Program-made: the position numbers and the translations under genes
NCBI GenBank assembly: GCA_009927195.1
Contig: RFNL01000306.1
Coordinates: 1 to 6,617, forward strand
DNA: 6,617 bases
Source: Betaproteobacteria bacterium
Lineage (GTDB): Bacteria; Pseudomonadota; Gammaproteobacteria; Burkholderiales; Burkholderiaceae_C
Direction of reading: 5' to 3'
Shown here: one piece after another, positions 1 through 5,865 of the stretch
Layout of the letters: each line of letters begins with the position of its first letter
How positions within the stretch are numbered: position 1 is the first letter of the stretch
The notes under the pieces: model-generated
Database searches by the model: none
What the model was told of the DNA's origin: nothing
The model's input: only the letters and a program-made list of their open reading frames with translations

Positions 1-420
1 TTGTTGCGACCGGGGGAGCAACTCAGTCCCAATGCCGCGCGCGCGCGCATGTTGGAGTTCAAGTCGCAAATCGACAGCGGTCGCGCAGAATTTGCCACCC
101 TGGCCCGCTTGCATTCACAAGACGGCAGCGCCTCTGCCGGGGGCGATTTGGGGTGGGCCGGGCCCGGCATGTTTGTGCCTGAGTTTGAAGAGGCCATGAA
201 CAAGCTCGCGCCGGGGCAAACCTCGCCGCCAGTGGTCACCCGCTTTGGGGTTCACCTGATCCAGGTGATGGAGCGGCGCCAAGCCGAGTTGACGGCCAAA
301 GAGCAACGCGAATTGGCTCGCAACATCTTGCGCGAACAAAAACTTGAAGACAGTTACCGCGCTTGGGCGCAGGAAACCCGTGGGCGCGCCTACGTCGAAT
401 ACCGCGACGACCCGCTTTGA
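1..420 (+). CDS. surA: SurA, peptidyl-prolyl isomerase/chaperone, C-terminal part
   Basis: This is the 3' end of a gene that begins before the window; the TTG at base 1 is an internal codon, not a start. SurA is a periplasmic chaperone and parvulin-type prolyl isomerase that helps outer-membrane proteins fold. The visible 139 residues hold the second parvulin (PpiC-type) domain, with the typical stretch GSASAGGDLGWAGPGMFVPEF (residues about 42-62) followed by the FGVHLIQV strand near residues 82-89. A charged helix then ends in the RAYVEYRDDPL tail, which resembles the end of E. coli SurA (RASAYVKILSN). The gene stops 2 bases before rsmA. In E. coli pdxA lies between surA and rsmA; here it does not. 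The family assignment is secure. The N-terminal chaperone half and first parvulin domain cannot be seen. Confidence 0.93.
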   Translation: MLRPGEQLSPNAARARMLEFKSQIDSGRAEFATLARLHSQDGSASAGGDLGWAGPGMFVPEFEEAMNKLAPGQTSPPVVTRFGVHLIQVMERRQAELTAKEQRELARNILREQKLEDSYRAWAQETRGRAYVEYRDDPL

Positions 421-422
421 CC

Positions 423-1229
423 ATGGCCCATCCGAACGCGCCACGCAAGCGTTTTGGCCAACACTTCCTGACCGATCATGCGGTCATTGAGGACATTGTG
501 AATGCCGTTGACCCGCGTGCGGGTCAAATCATGGTGGAGATAGGGCCAGGCTGGGCGGCGCTGTCGCAACCCCTGGTGGAGCGATTGGGGCATTTGCAGG
601 TGATCGAAATTGATCGCGACCTGGCCCGCGAACTGCGCGGCCATGCCCAACTGAGTGTGATCGAGGCCGATGTCTTGCAAGTCAACTTCAGCGATTTGGC
701 GCAACGTCTTCAGGCCCCCCAATTGCGGGTGGTGGGCAACTTGCCTTACAACATCTCTACGCCCATCTTGTTTCACTTGTTCGACCATGTGGCAGTGGTG
801 CAAGACCAGCACTTCATGTTGCAAAAAGAGGTGGTCGAGCGCATGGTGGCTACGCCCCACAGCGCCGACTATGGCCGCCTGAGTGTCATGATGCAAGCGC
901 GCTATCAGATGGAGAAGGTGCTGGATGTGGCACCCGAGGCATTTCATCCCCCGCCCAAAGTGGACAGCGCGGTGGTGCGCATGTGGCCTGTGACCCAAGA
1001 GCCCGATGTGCCCTGGCCGGTGTTGTCGGAGCTGGTGCGGGTTGCTTTTGGTCAGCGGCGCAAACTGTTGCGCCACACCCTGGGCGCCTGGTTGACGCAG
1101 CAGGGTGTGGCCAGCGGCTTTGACTTACAGCGGCGCGCCCAGGAGGTGAGCGTGGCTGAGTTTGTGGCCTTGGCCGGAAAAATCGCAGAAACGTTGATCA
1201 AGCGGCGGTCAGCCAATAACCTGCATTGA
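423..1229 (+). CDS. rsmA: 16S rRNA (adenine(1518)-N6/adenine(1519)-N6)-dimethyltransferase
   Basis: RsmA (KsgA) uses S-adenosylmethionine to dimethylate two adjacent adenines in the 3' terminal helix of 16S rRNA late in small-subunit assembly; it acts in the cytoplasm. The 268-residue product matches the usual length (273 in E. coli). Visible motifs in order are FGQHFL (11-16), SAM-binding EIGPG (39-43), the acidic IEIDRD (61-66), ADVL (82-85), catalytic NLPYNIS (106-112), YGRLSV (150-155), PPPKVDSAVV (176-185) and FGQRRKLLRHTL (209-220). A Trp follows the GPG loop where E. coli has Leu. I chose ATG 423 over the upstream in-frame ATG at 363 because the family starts a few residues before KRFGQHFL and ATG 423 lies directly after the surA stop. 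No good Shine-Dalgarno is visible, which suggests translational coupling to surA. Its last 32 bases overlap the convergent barstar-like gene. Confidence 0.97.
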   Translation: MAHPNAPRKRFGQHFLTDHAVIEDIVNAVDPRAGQIMVEIGPGWAALSQPLVERLGHLQVIEIDRDLARELRGHAQLSVIEADVLQVNFSDLAQRLQAPQLRVVGNLPYNISTPILFHLFDHVAVVQDQHFMLQKEVVERMVATPHSADYGRLSVMMQARYQMEKVLDVAPEAFHPPPKVDSAVVRMWPVTQEPDVPWPVLSELVRVAFGQRRKLLRHTLGAWLTQQGVASGFDLQRRAQEVSVAEFVALAGKIAETLIKRRSANNLH

Positions 1230-1776
1230 AGGGGCTGCTCATGCGCAAGGCCAGGGGCGAAATGTCAACCAGCTTGTCGGTGGGCATTTTTTCGCCACCC
1301 TCGGTCAAGTCAATGCCACTGGGGGATGTGTTGGCCATGCCATCGCTGTCGATCGCCACCACTGGCGCGCGCGCGACCGAGAAGGAATAAAAGCATCGAA
1401 AGGGGATTTTCCGCTCGGCCCAGTAATCAGAGGCTTCACGGAAAACATCCAACAGTTGCTCACGGGCCTCTTTGTCAAATTTGGCATGGGCGGGCACTTG
1501 TTCCAGCACCACCACAAACCCAGGTTGGGGGCCTGATTTGTGCAGGGTATCGGTCATGCCATCAAACAATGCATCAAAATTTTTGCTGGTTTGCGGCGGA
1601 AAGGTGAATTGCTGGGCAATCATGTCCAACACATCTTGTTTGCTCAGGGCAACAGCCAAGTTGGCATATAAAAAATGATGCCCCAAATGTTGGGCAGCAG
1701 TATGCAAATCCTGTACCCGATGAGCTCGGATGGATTGCACGATGTTGGTTTTGACGGTACGAAGTGGCATGTCCAT
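1198..1776 (-). CDS. Barstar-family protein (RNase-inhibitor fold)
   Basis: The predicted 192-residue protein contains a barstar-like core at about residues 46-132. The segment KNFDALFD (65-72) aligns with ENLDALWD of Bacillus barstar, and DVFREA (110-115) aligns with QVFREA. The acidic barnase-contact residues Asp35, Asp39 and Glu76 of barstar correspond to Asp68, Asp72 and Glu114. The aromatic contacts Tyr29 and Trp38 are replaced by Gln62 and Phe71. Barstar inhibits a secreted ribonuclease, but no such nuclease is visible here, so the partner is unknown. About 60 residues follow the core and look unlike barstar; their coding sequence ends inside rsmA. Start choice is open: ATG 1776 is preferred, ATG 1770 is possible, and a TTG at 1794 would add six residues. 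AGGA lies 11 bases upstream of ATG 1776. The family is fairly secure; the partner and function are not. Confidence 0.85.
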   Translation of the reverse strand: MDMPLRTVKTNIVQSIRAHRVQDLHTAAQHLGHHFLYANLAVALSKQDVLDMIAQQFTFPPQTSKNFDALFDGMTDTLHKSGPQPGFVVVLEQVPAHAKFDKEAREQLLDVFREASDYWAERKIPFRCFYSFSVARAPVVAIDSDGMANTSPSGIDLTEGGEKMPTDKLVDISPLALRMSSPFNAGYWLTAA

Positions 1777-1805
1777 ACCCGCTGAAGTCCTCAAAAAAAC
1801 AATTG

Positions 1806-1841
1806 AAAGTTAGAGAATTGACGTTTGCTAGCCCTAACTTT
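1806..1841. repeat. 8-bp inverted repeat upstream of the barstar-like gene
   Basis: AAAGTTAG (1806-1813) and CTAACTTT (1834-1841) form a perfect inverted repeat with a 20-base spacer that includes the palindrome GCTAGC (1827-1832). It lies 30-65 bases before the barstar-like start, in the 189-base gap between that gene and maeB. The position would suit an operator or a 5'-leader hairpin. No convincing sigma-70 promoter could be placed beside it, so a regulatory role is only inferred. Confidence 0.35.
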
Positions 1842-1965
1842 TGAGCCAGCAGCAATCAAGAGATGCCCAGGGATAACCCGAAACAACTGAATGTGAATTA
1901 TGGATGAAAAGCCCCGAATAGGCAATAGCGCCCATTTTCCAGCAAGGGTTGAATGGGGACTGATA

Positions 1966-1989
1966 ATAAGTTGGCTGGCACCAACTTAT
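1966..1989 (-). terminator. Stem-loop after maeB, probable terminator
   Basis: ATAAGTTGG (1966-1974) and CCAACTTAT (1981-1989) form a perfect 9-bp stem with a 6-base loop, starting 7 bases after the maeB stop codon. This is where a transcript end would be expected. On the minus strand the stem is followed by TATCAGTCC rather than a U-run, so intrinsic termination may be weak. It could instead be a 3'-end stabilising hairpin. Confidence 0.5.
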
Positions 1990-1996
1990 CTAAATA

Positions 1997-4321
1997 TCAA
2001 GACCTGGTAGCATTCGCATCTGCCACCGTGAGGGCGGTCATGTTCACAATGCGGCGAACGGTGGCGCTGGCCGTTAGGATGTGGACCGGTTGGGCCGCGC
2101 CCAGAAGCACCGGTCCAATGGCAATATTGCCGCCCGCCGCCGTTTTTAACAAATTGTAAGAAATATTGGCGGAGTCCAAATTCGGAAAAACCAATAGATT
2201 GGCATTGCCCGTCAGGCTGCTGTGGGGCATTTGCTCGGCCCGAAGAGCGCCATCCAAGGCCATATCGCCGTGCATTTCGCCGTCGATCTCCAGCCAGGGC
2301 GCACGTTGTTGAATCAGCGCCAAGGCGCGCCGCATTTTGACCGCACTTTCCTCTGAGTTGCTGCCAAAGTTGGAGTGCGACAACAAGGCGGCTTTGGGGG
2401 AAATGCCAAAGCGGCGCATTTCTTCAGCGGCCATGATGGTGATTTCGGTCAGTTGCTCGGCCGTGGGGTTCAAATTCAGGTGCGTGTCGACCAAAAACAA
2501 TTGCCGATCGGGCAGCAACAGGCCATTCATACACGCATAGGTGCTCACGCCAGGGCGGTTGCCAATCACGTGATCCACATACAACAAATGGGCATCGGGC
2601 CGGTTCCAGGTGCCGCAAATCATGCCGTCCACGTCGCCTTTGTGCAGCAACATGGTGCCAATCAGCGACAGTCGCCGGCGCATGTCGATTTTGGCCAGTT
2701 CGGCGGTCACACCTTTGCGCGCGGTCATGCGGTGATAGGTTTGCCAAAAATCACGGTAGCGAGGGTCGTTTTCCACATTCACCACTTGATAGTCCACGCC
2801 TTCACGCAAGCGCAGACCAAAGCGTTCAATGCGCTGGGCGATCACCGCAGGTCGACCAATCAACGTGGGTTGGGCCAATGCCTCGTCAACCACAATTTGC
2901 ACCGCCCGCAACACGCGTTCGTCTTCGCCCTCGGCATAGGCCACGCGTTTTTTGCTGGCGCGCTTGGCCGCTGAGTAGATCGGGCGCATGATGGTGCCCG
3001 AAGCGTACACAAAACTTTGCAAGCGCTCGCGGTAAGCGTCCATGTCCGCGATCGGGCGCAGGGCCACACCACTGTCAGCGGCGGCCTGGGCCACCGCAGG
3101 GGCAATCTTCATCATCAGGCGCGGGTCAAAGGGCTTGGGGATCAGGTATTCCGGGCCAAAGGCCAATTGCTCGCCCGAATAAGCAGCGGCCACCACATCG
3201 CTTTGCTCGGCTTGCGCCAACTCGGCAATCGCGTGCACCGCTGCGATCTCCATTTCGTCGGTGATGGTGGAGGCGCCCGCATCCAAAGCGCCGCGAAAAA
3301 TATAGGGGAAACACAAAACGTTGTTGACCTGGTTGTGATAATCAGTGCGTCCGGTGGCCATGATGGCATCGTCGCGCACGGCCTTGACTTCCTCGGGCAA
3401 GATTTCGGGCGTAGGGTTGGCCAGCGCCAGGATCAAGGGATTGGCGGCCATGGTCTTGACCATCTCGGGCTTGAGCACACCGCCGGCGGACAAACCCAAA
3501 AAAACATCGGCACCTTGCATCACCTCGGCCAGGGTGCGGGCGCTGGTGGCTTGTGAAAAAACAATCTTGTCCTCGTCCATCAACTCGGTGCGGCCCTCAT
3601 AAACCACGCCGGCCAGATCGGTCACAAAAATATTCTTTTTGGGCAAACCCAGCTTGACCAATAAATTCAAACAGGCCAAGGCCGCAGCGCCCGCGCCCGA
3701 GGTCACCAATTTGACGTGTTGCAAGTCTTTGCCCACCACCCGCAAACCATTGATGATGGCCGCACCCACCACGATGGCCGTGCCGTGTTGGTCGTCGTGG
3801 AAGACGGGGATCTTCATCCGCTCGCGCAACTTGCGCTCGACATAAAAACAATCCGGGGCTTTGATGTCTTCTAAGTTGATGCCGCCGAACGTGGGCTCCA
3901 AGGCGGCAATGGTGTCGACCAGTTTGTCGAGGTTTTTCTCATGGATTTCAATGTCAAACACATCGATGCCGGCAAACTTTTTGAACAAAACCGCCTTGCC
4001 CTCCATCACCGGCTTGGAGGCCAAGGGGCCAATGTCACCCAAGCCCAGCACGGCTGTGCCATTGGTGATCACCGCCACCAAATTGCCGCGGTTGGTGTAG
4101 CGAAACGCGGCGTTGGGGTCCTTGGCGATTTCTTCACAAGGCGCGGCCACACCGGGTGAATAAGCCAGCGCCAAATCGTGTTGGTTGACCAACTGCTTGG
4201 TGGCATGGATGGCCACTTTGCCGGGGGTGGGAAACTCGTGATACTCCAGCGCCGCGTGCCGCAACTGTTTGCGGGCCTCGTCTTGAGAAACGGAGGGGTG
4301 GGCAGGGGTGTTGTGGGACAT
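1997..4321 (-). CDS. maeB: NADP-dependent malic enzyme with C-terminal phosphotransacetylase-like domain
   Basis: The enzyme converts malate to pyruvate and CO2 with reduction of NAD(P)+, supplying pyruvate and reducing power in the cytoplasm. The 774-residue length fits MaeB-type two-domain malic enzymes. The malic domain shows YSPGVAAPCEEI (54-65, catalytic Tyr54), GKAVLFKKF (108-116, probable catalytic Lys109), metal-binding Glu151/Asp152 and HDDQHGTAIV (175-184). The nucleotide-binding part shows SGAGAAA (208-214) and LANPTPEI (300-307). From about residue 440 a phosphotransacetylase-like domain follows, with EGEDERVLRA (464-473), ALLSHSNFGSN (645-655) and DGEMHGDMALDG (680-691). In studied MaeB proteins this tail is regulatory, sensing acetyl-CoA, rather than a working Pta. 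ATG 4321 is preceded by GGAGA with 6 bases of spacing. NADP preference comes from the family, not from a residue I could check. Confidence 0.97.
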   Translation of the reverse strand: MSHNTPAHPSVSQDEARKQLRHAALEYHEFPTPGKVAIHATKQLVNQHDLALAYSPGVAAPCEEIAKDPNAAFRYTNRGNLVAVITNGTAVLGLGDIGPLASKPVMEGKAVLFKKFAGIDVFDIEIHEKNLDKLVDTIAALEPTFGGINLEDIKAPDCFYVERKLRERMKIPVFHDDQHGTAIVVGAAIINGLRVVGKDLQHVKLVTSGAGAAALACLNLLVKLGLPKKNIFVTDLAGVVYEGRTELMDEDKIVFSQATSARTLAEVMQGADVFLGLSAGGVLKPEMVKTMAANPLILALANPTPEILPEEVKAVRDDAIMATGRTDYHNQVNNVLCFPYIFRGALDAGASTITDEMEIAAVHAIAELAQAEQSDVVAAAYSGEQLAFGPEYLIPKPFDPRLMMKIAPAVAQAAADSGVALRPIADMDAYRERLQSFVYASGTIMRPIYSAAKRASKKRVAYAEGEDERVLRAVQIVVDEALAQPTLIGRPAVIAQRIERFGLRLREGVDYQVVNVENDPRYRDFWQTYHRMTARKGVTAELAKIDMRRRLSLIGTMLLHKGDVDGMICGTWNRPDAHLLYVDHVIGNRPGVSTYACMNGLLLPDRQLFLVDTHLNLNPTAEQLTEITIMAAEEMRRFGISPKAALLSHSNFGSNSEESAVKMRRALALIQQRAPWLEIDGEMHGDMALDGALRAEQMPHSSLTGNANLLVFPNLDSANISYNLLKTAAGGNIAIGPVLLGAAQPVHILTASATVRRIVNMTALTVADANATRS

Positions 4322-4467
4322 ACAGTTCTCCGGGGTGGCTGCGCAGGGCCGACGCGCTTCAGTGGGTCACAGAACAGGGTGGCCGATTGTAGGCGTGGGG
4401 CCCAACACCCTTTCCAAACTGATCACTCAAGCAAAAGTGGCGTTTCAATGCCAATGCATCGCGCCAA

Positions 4468-4500
4468 TTGATGCACAGCCACAAGCCTTTATTGCATCAA
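4468..4500. repeat. TTGATGCA inverted repeat with a third TGCATC copy
   Basis: TTGATGCA (4468-4475) and TGCATCAA (4493-4500) form a perfect 8-bp inverted repeat with a 17-base spacer. A third copy, TGCATC at 4455-4460, pairs with GATGCA (4470-4475) across a 9-base spacer. The right arm overlaps the stop codon of the exported-protein gene, and the whole lies about 135-180 bases before maeB. It could be a weak transcript-end hairpin (no U-run seen) or repeated operator half-sites for maeB. The sequence does not decide which. Confidence 0.4.
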
Positions 4501-5453
4501 CCGCCCCCGCGACGAATCGGCTCGGGTTTGCAAGTGCCGCCGCCATCGGCCACGCATTTGTCCCAAATGGCTTTGCGCCGGGCAAAGTCTTCTTTGCAGG
4601 CTTGCTCGATCTCGGCGGTGGTGGAATTGGCCCCGGTCAGGGCCACCACGGCAATGACCAGGGCTTCATGTTCGGCGGCTTCGGTTTTTTCGTCTTTGTA
4701 GGCGATGATGATTTGGCCGAGAATTTTGCCTGGATTCGCAACGACACGACGGACACTTATTTCTTTAAATTCGGATAGGTCAAACCCTTTTACCTCTACT
4801 GCGGCTAATGATGATTTGTAGGTTGCTACTGCCAAATACATATCTTCTGCAGCGCCAGAACCCAGGAACGTAGACGCCCCGAGGTCATATCCATACCTCT
4901 GCCCTGCAAGTATGGTTGTACTGACAGCTAAAGCAACACCTATAAATTTATTCCGACTATTTTTGCTTTGTAAGTCGTCAGGGTTGCCTTGGGCATACAC
5001 AGATTGCTGGTAAATATCACTCTGGTAGTTTAGGAAATCTTTGATAGCCAAAGGTGGCACAGATATAGGTGATTCAATCAAAAAATAGTTATTGCTCAAT
5101 ACCCATGGCCTTTCGAAGCCAGCCTGGTCAAGCTTCTTATTTATTTCTGAAATGGTGGGGTGGTTTGAAGCTGATGTAAACGGCCCAGAAGATCCAATAA
5201 GTTTCTCTTTGCCGTTCATAATTGAATAGTTTGCTTTCTTGCTTTTATGATCAGACAGGCTTTTTTCTTGCTGCGATGTGTCTGCAAACCAAGCATCAAT
5301 AGGTCGCACAACAATGATTTTTGCGGCTTCCGTTTCAAATACCAGTGGAGCGGCAAGTGACGTGGTTGTTGCCAAGGTTGAGGTGAACAAGGCCAGCACA
5401 AATGCTGCTCGGTTGACCAGTTTTGTCACCGATGTGTATTGCGTTGCTTTCAT
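4497..5453 (-). CDS. Predicted exported protein of unknown function
   Basis: I do not recognise this 318-residue protein. Residues 1-35 look like a Sec signal peptide: Lys2, Lys11 and Arg15, a hydrophobic AAFVLALF core (16-23), and a likely cut after SLA or SLAA near residues 34-35. There is no lipobox Cys. The mature part is polar and Ser/Asn/Lys-rich to about residue 165. A Gly/Ala-rich, partly hydrophobic stretch follows (about 170-210), then an alpha/beta-looking part with GQIIIAYK (246-253). The tail carries Cys286, Cys300 and Cys308 and ends in Arg-Arg-Gly-Gly-Gly. The reading frame stays open upstream to an ATG at 5708. ATG 5453 is preferred because it has a near-consensus ribosome site and places the signal peptide at the N terminus. 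Low G+C in the middle suggests acquired DNA. It may act in the periplasm or at the membrane; its role is unknown. Confidence 0.75.
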   Translation of the reverse strand: MKATQYTSVTKLVNRAAFVLALFTSTLATTTSLAAPLVFETEAAKIIVVRPIDAWFADTSQQEKSLSDHKSKKANYSIMNGKEKLIGSSGPFTSASNHPTISEINKKLDQAGFERPWVLSNNYFLIESPISVPPLAIKDFLNYQSDIYQQSVYAQGNPDDLQSKNSRNKFIGVALAVSTTILAGQRYGYDLGASTFLGSGAAEDMYLAVATYKSSLAAVEVKGFDLSEFKEISVRRVVANPGKILGQIIIAYKDEKTEAAEHEALVIAVVALTGANSTTAEIEQACKEDFARRKAIWDKCVADGGGTCKPEPIRRGGG

Positions 5454-5455
5454 GT

Positions 5456-5465
5456 TCACCCCCTT
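5456..5465 (-). promoter_or_regulatory. Ribosome-binding site that decides the exported-protein start
   Basis: The minus strand reads AAGGGGGTGA directly before AAC-ATG at 5453. It differs at one position from the ideal anti-16S complement AAGGAGGTGA. This strongly favours ATG 5453 over the upstream in-frame ATG at 5708. Confidence 0.75.
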
Positions 5466-5647
5466 GATGTTCAGGTGTTGTCCACCTTGAGTTATTTTTT
5501 GACCTTGCCCAATCCGCGGCTTCTTTGCCGAAGGCGGCCAAGGTGCTGTTGGCCATGCACCATATTGGGTTAACTTTTCAAAGGTGGCAACAACTTTCCG
5601 TTGGTTGTTGCAAAAAGCATCACGCCGCACAAATGTTTTTGCGGGCT

Positions 5648-5675
5648 TTAATAATTGAAGCACTAAATATGTAAA
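5648..5675 (-). promoter_or_regulatory. Candidate sigma-70 promoter for the exported-protein gene
   Basis: TTTACA (5670-5675, one mismatch to the -35 consensus) and TATTAA (5648-5653, two mismatches to the -10 consensus) are separated by 16 bases on the minus strand, in an AT-rich patch. Transcription would start near 5641, leaving a leader of about 190 bases. AT-rich DNA gives such matches by chance, so this is tentative. Confidence 0.3.
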
Positions 5676-5719
5676 AACCGATAGAACATCAACCGTCGCG
5701 ACGGCCATTTTTCAGTGTC

Positions 5720-5755
5720 TTAGGAAATCAACAGCAGGGCCCAGATGGGGGTCAT
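5720..5755 (-). pseudogene. Possible start scrap of a MazF-type toxin gene
   Basis: The antitoxin remnant ends in TGATG, so its stop overlaps an ATG at 5755. This is the usual coupling of mazE and mazF genes. The ATG opens only 11 codons (MTPIWALLLIS) before TAA. At most its first two residues resemble the starts of some MazF proteins. I read it as what is left after the toxin was deleted, mainly from position; the peptide itself is not diagnostic. Confidence 0.3.
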
Positions 5756-5865
5756 CACAAAGCCTCTTCTCCAACCGGCACACCCGTGCTGAACTCTTCG
5801 TGCGCGTTTTCTGGGGTGATGCCCGCCACCAAATCGTCCAAGTTATAGATCACCGCGTCCACGAT
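5755..5865 (-). pseudogene. C-terminal remnant of a MazE-type antitoxin
   Basis: The 36 codons directly after the pepP stop, in the same frame, encode a peptide containing YNLDDLVAGITPENAHEE and then GVPVGEEAL before TGA. This matches the C-terminal toxin-binding tail of MazE/AbrB-family antitoxins, which typically read Y-x-L-x-x-L-(L/V)-A-G-I-T-P-E-N-x-H followed by G-x-P-V-G-x-E. The N-terminal DNA-binding SpoVT/AbrB domain is absent, as is an intact MazF toxin downstream. It could still be translated as a 35-residue peptide from GTG 5862, which has CGGGGA shortly upstream and lies just after the pepP TAA. The remnant reading is preferred. A functional stand-alone tail is possible, because in studied MazE proteins the tail contacts MazF. 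The family call rests on motif recall. Confidence 0.7.

Larger units (their letters stand above)
5454..5754. other. Intergenic leader with no convincing gene
   Basis: This stretch separates the exported-protein start from the antitoxin remnant. It contains a candidate promoter (5648-5675), a strong ribosome site (5456-5465) and an 11-codon toxin-start scrap (5720-5755). The exported-protein frame runs open through it to ATG 5708, but with no sign of selection as protein. A second minus-strand frame from ATG 5556 has GC-rich third positions in its first 15 codons (AAFGKEAADWA), which may be a gene fragment. I could not identify it. Nothing else is apparent. Confidence 0.5.

Noticed and set aside
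36..48. Alternating CG tract in surA (another at 1365-1375)
   Set aside because: These are short and explained by Ala/Arg codons in GC-rich DNA.
390..1076. Long minus-strand open frame opposite rsmA
   Set aside because: It is His/Gln-rich shadow coding fully opposite a secure rsmA, with no recognisable motif.
1279..1299. GGTGG...CCACC hairpin as an rsmA terminator
   Set aside because: It has only five pairs with a T-rich loop and no U-run after the stem, and it is coding for the barstar-like protein.
1931..1957. CCCATT...AATGGG hairpin downstream of maeB
   Set aside because: It has only six pairs with a 15-base loop; the 1966-1989 stem-loop explains the transcript end better.
2375..2974. 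Plus-strand open frame of 199 codons inside maeB
   Set aside because: It lies opposite intact maeB, has shadow-like composition (His, Gln, Gly) and no motif.
3017..3556. Plus-strand open frame of 179 codons inside maeB
   Set aside because: It is the antisense shadow of the malic enzyme and has no start signal.
4386..4391. TACAAT as a -10 box for maeB (minus strand)
   Set aside because: It is a good hexamer but has no acceptable -35 at 16-18 bases; the nearest (TGGAAA, TTGGAA) are 19-20 bases away.
4308..4778. Plus-strand open frame spanning the maeB upstream region
   Set aside because: It covers the intergenic region and the antisense of the exported-protein tail, and shows no motif or ribosome site that I could support.
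5454..5708. 85-codon N-terminal extension of the exported protein
   Set aside because: It would bury a good signal peptide, lacks a ribosome site as good as the one at 5456-5465, and covers the likely leader.
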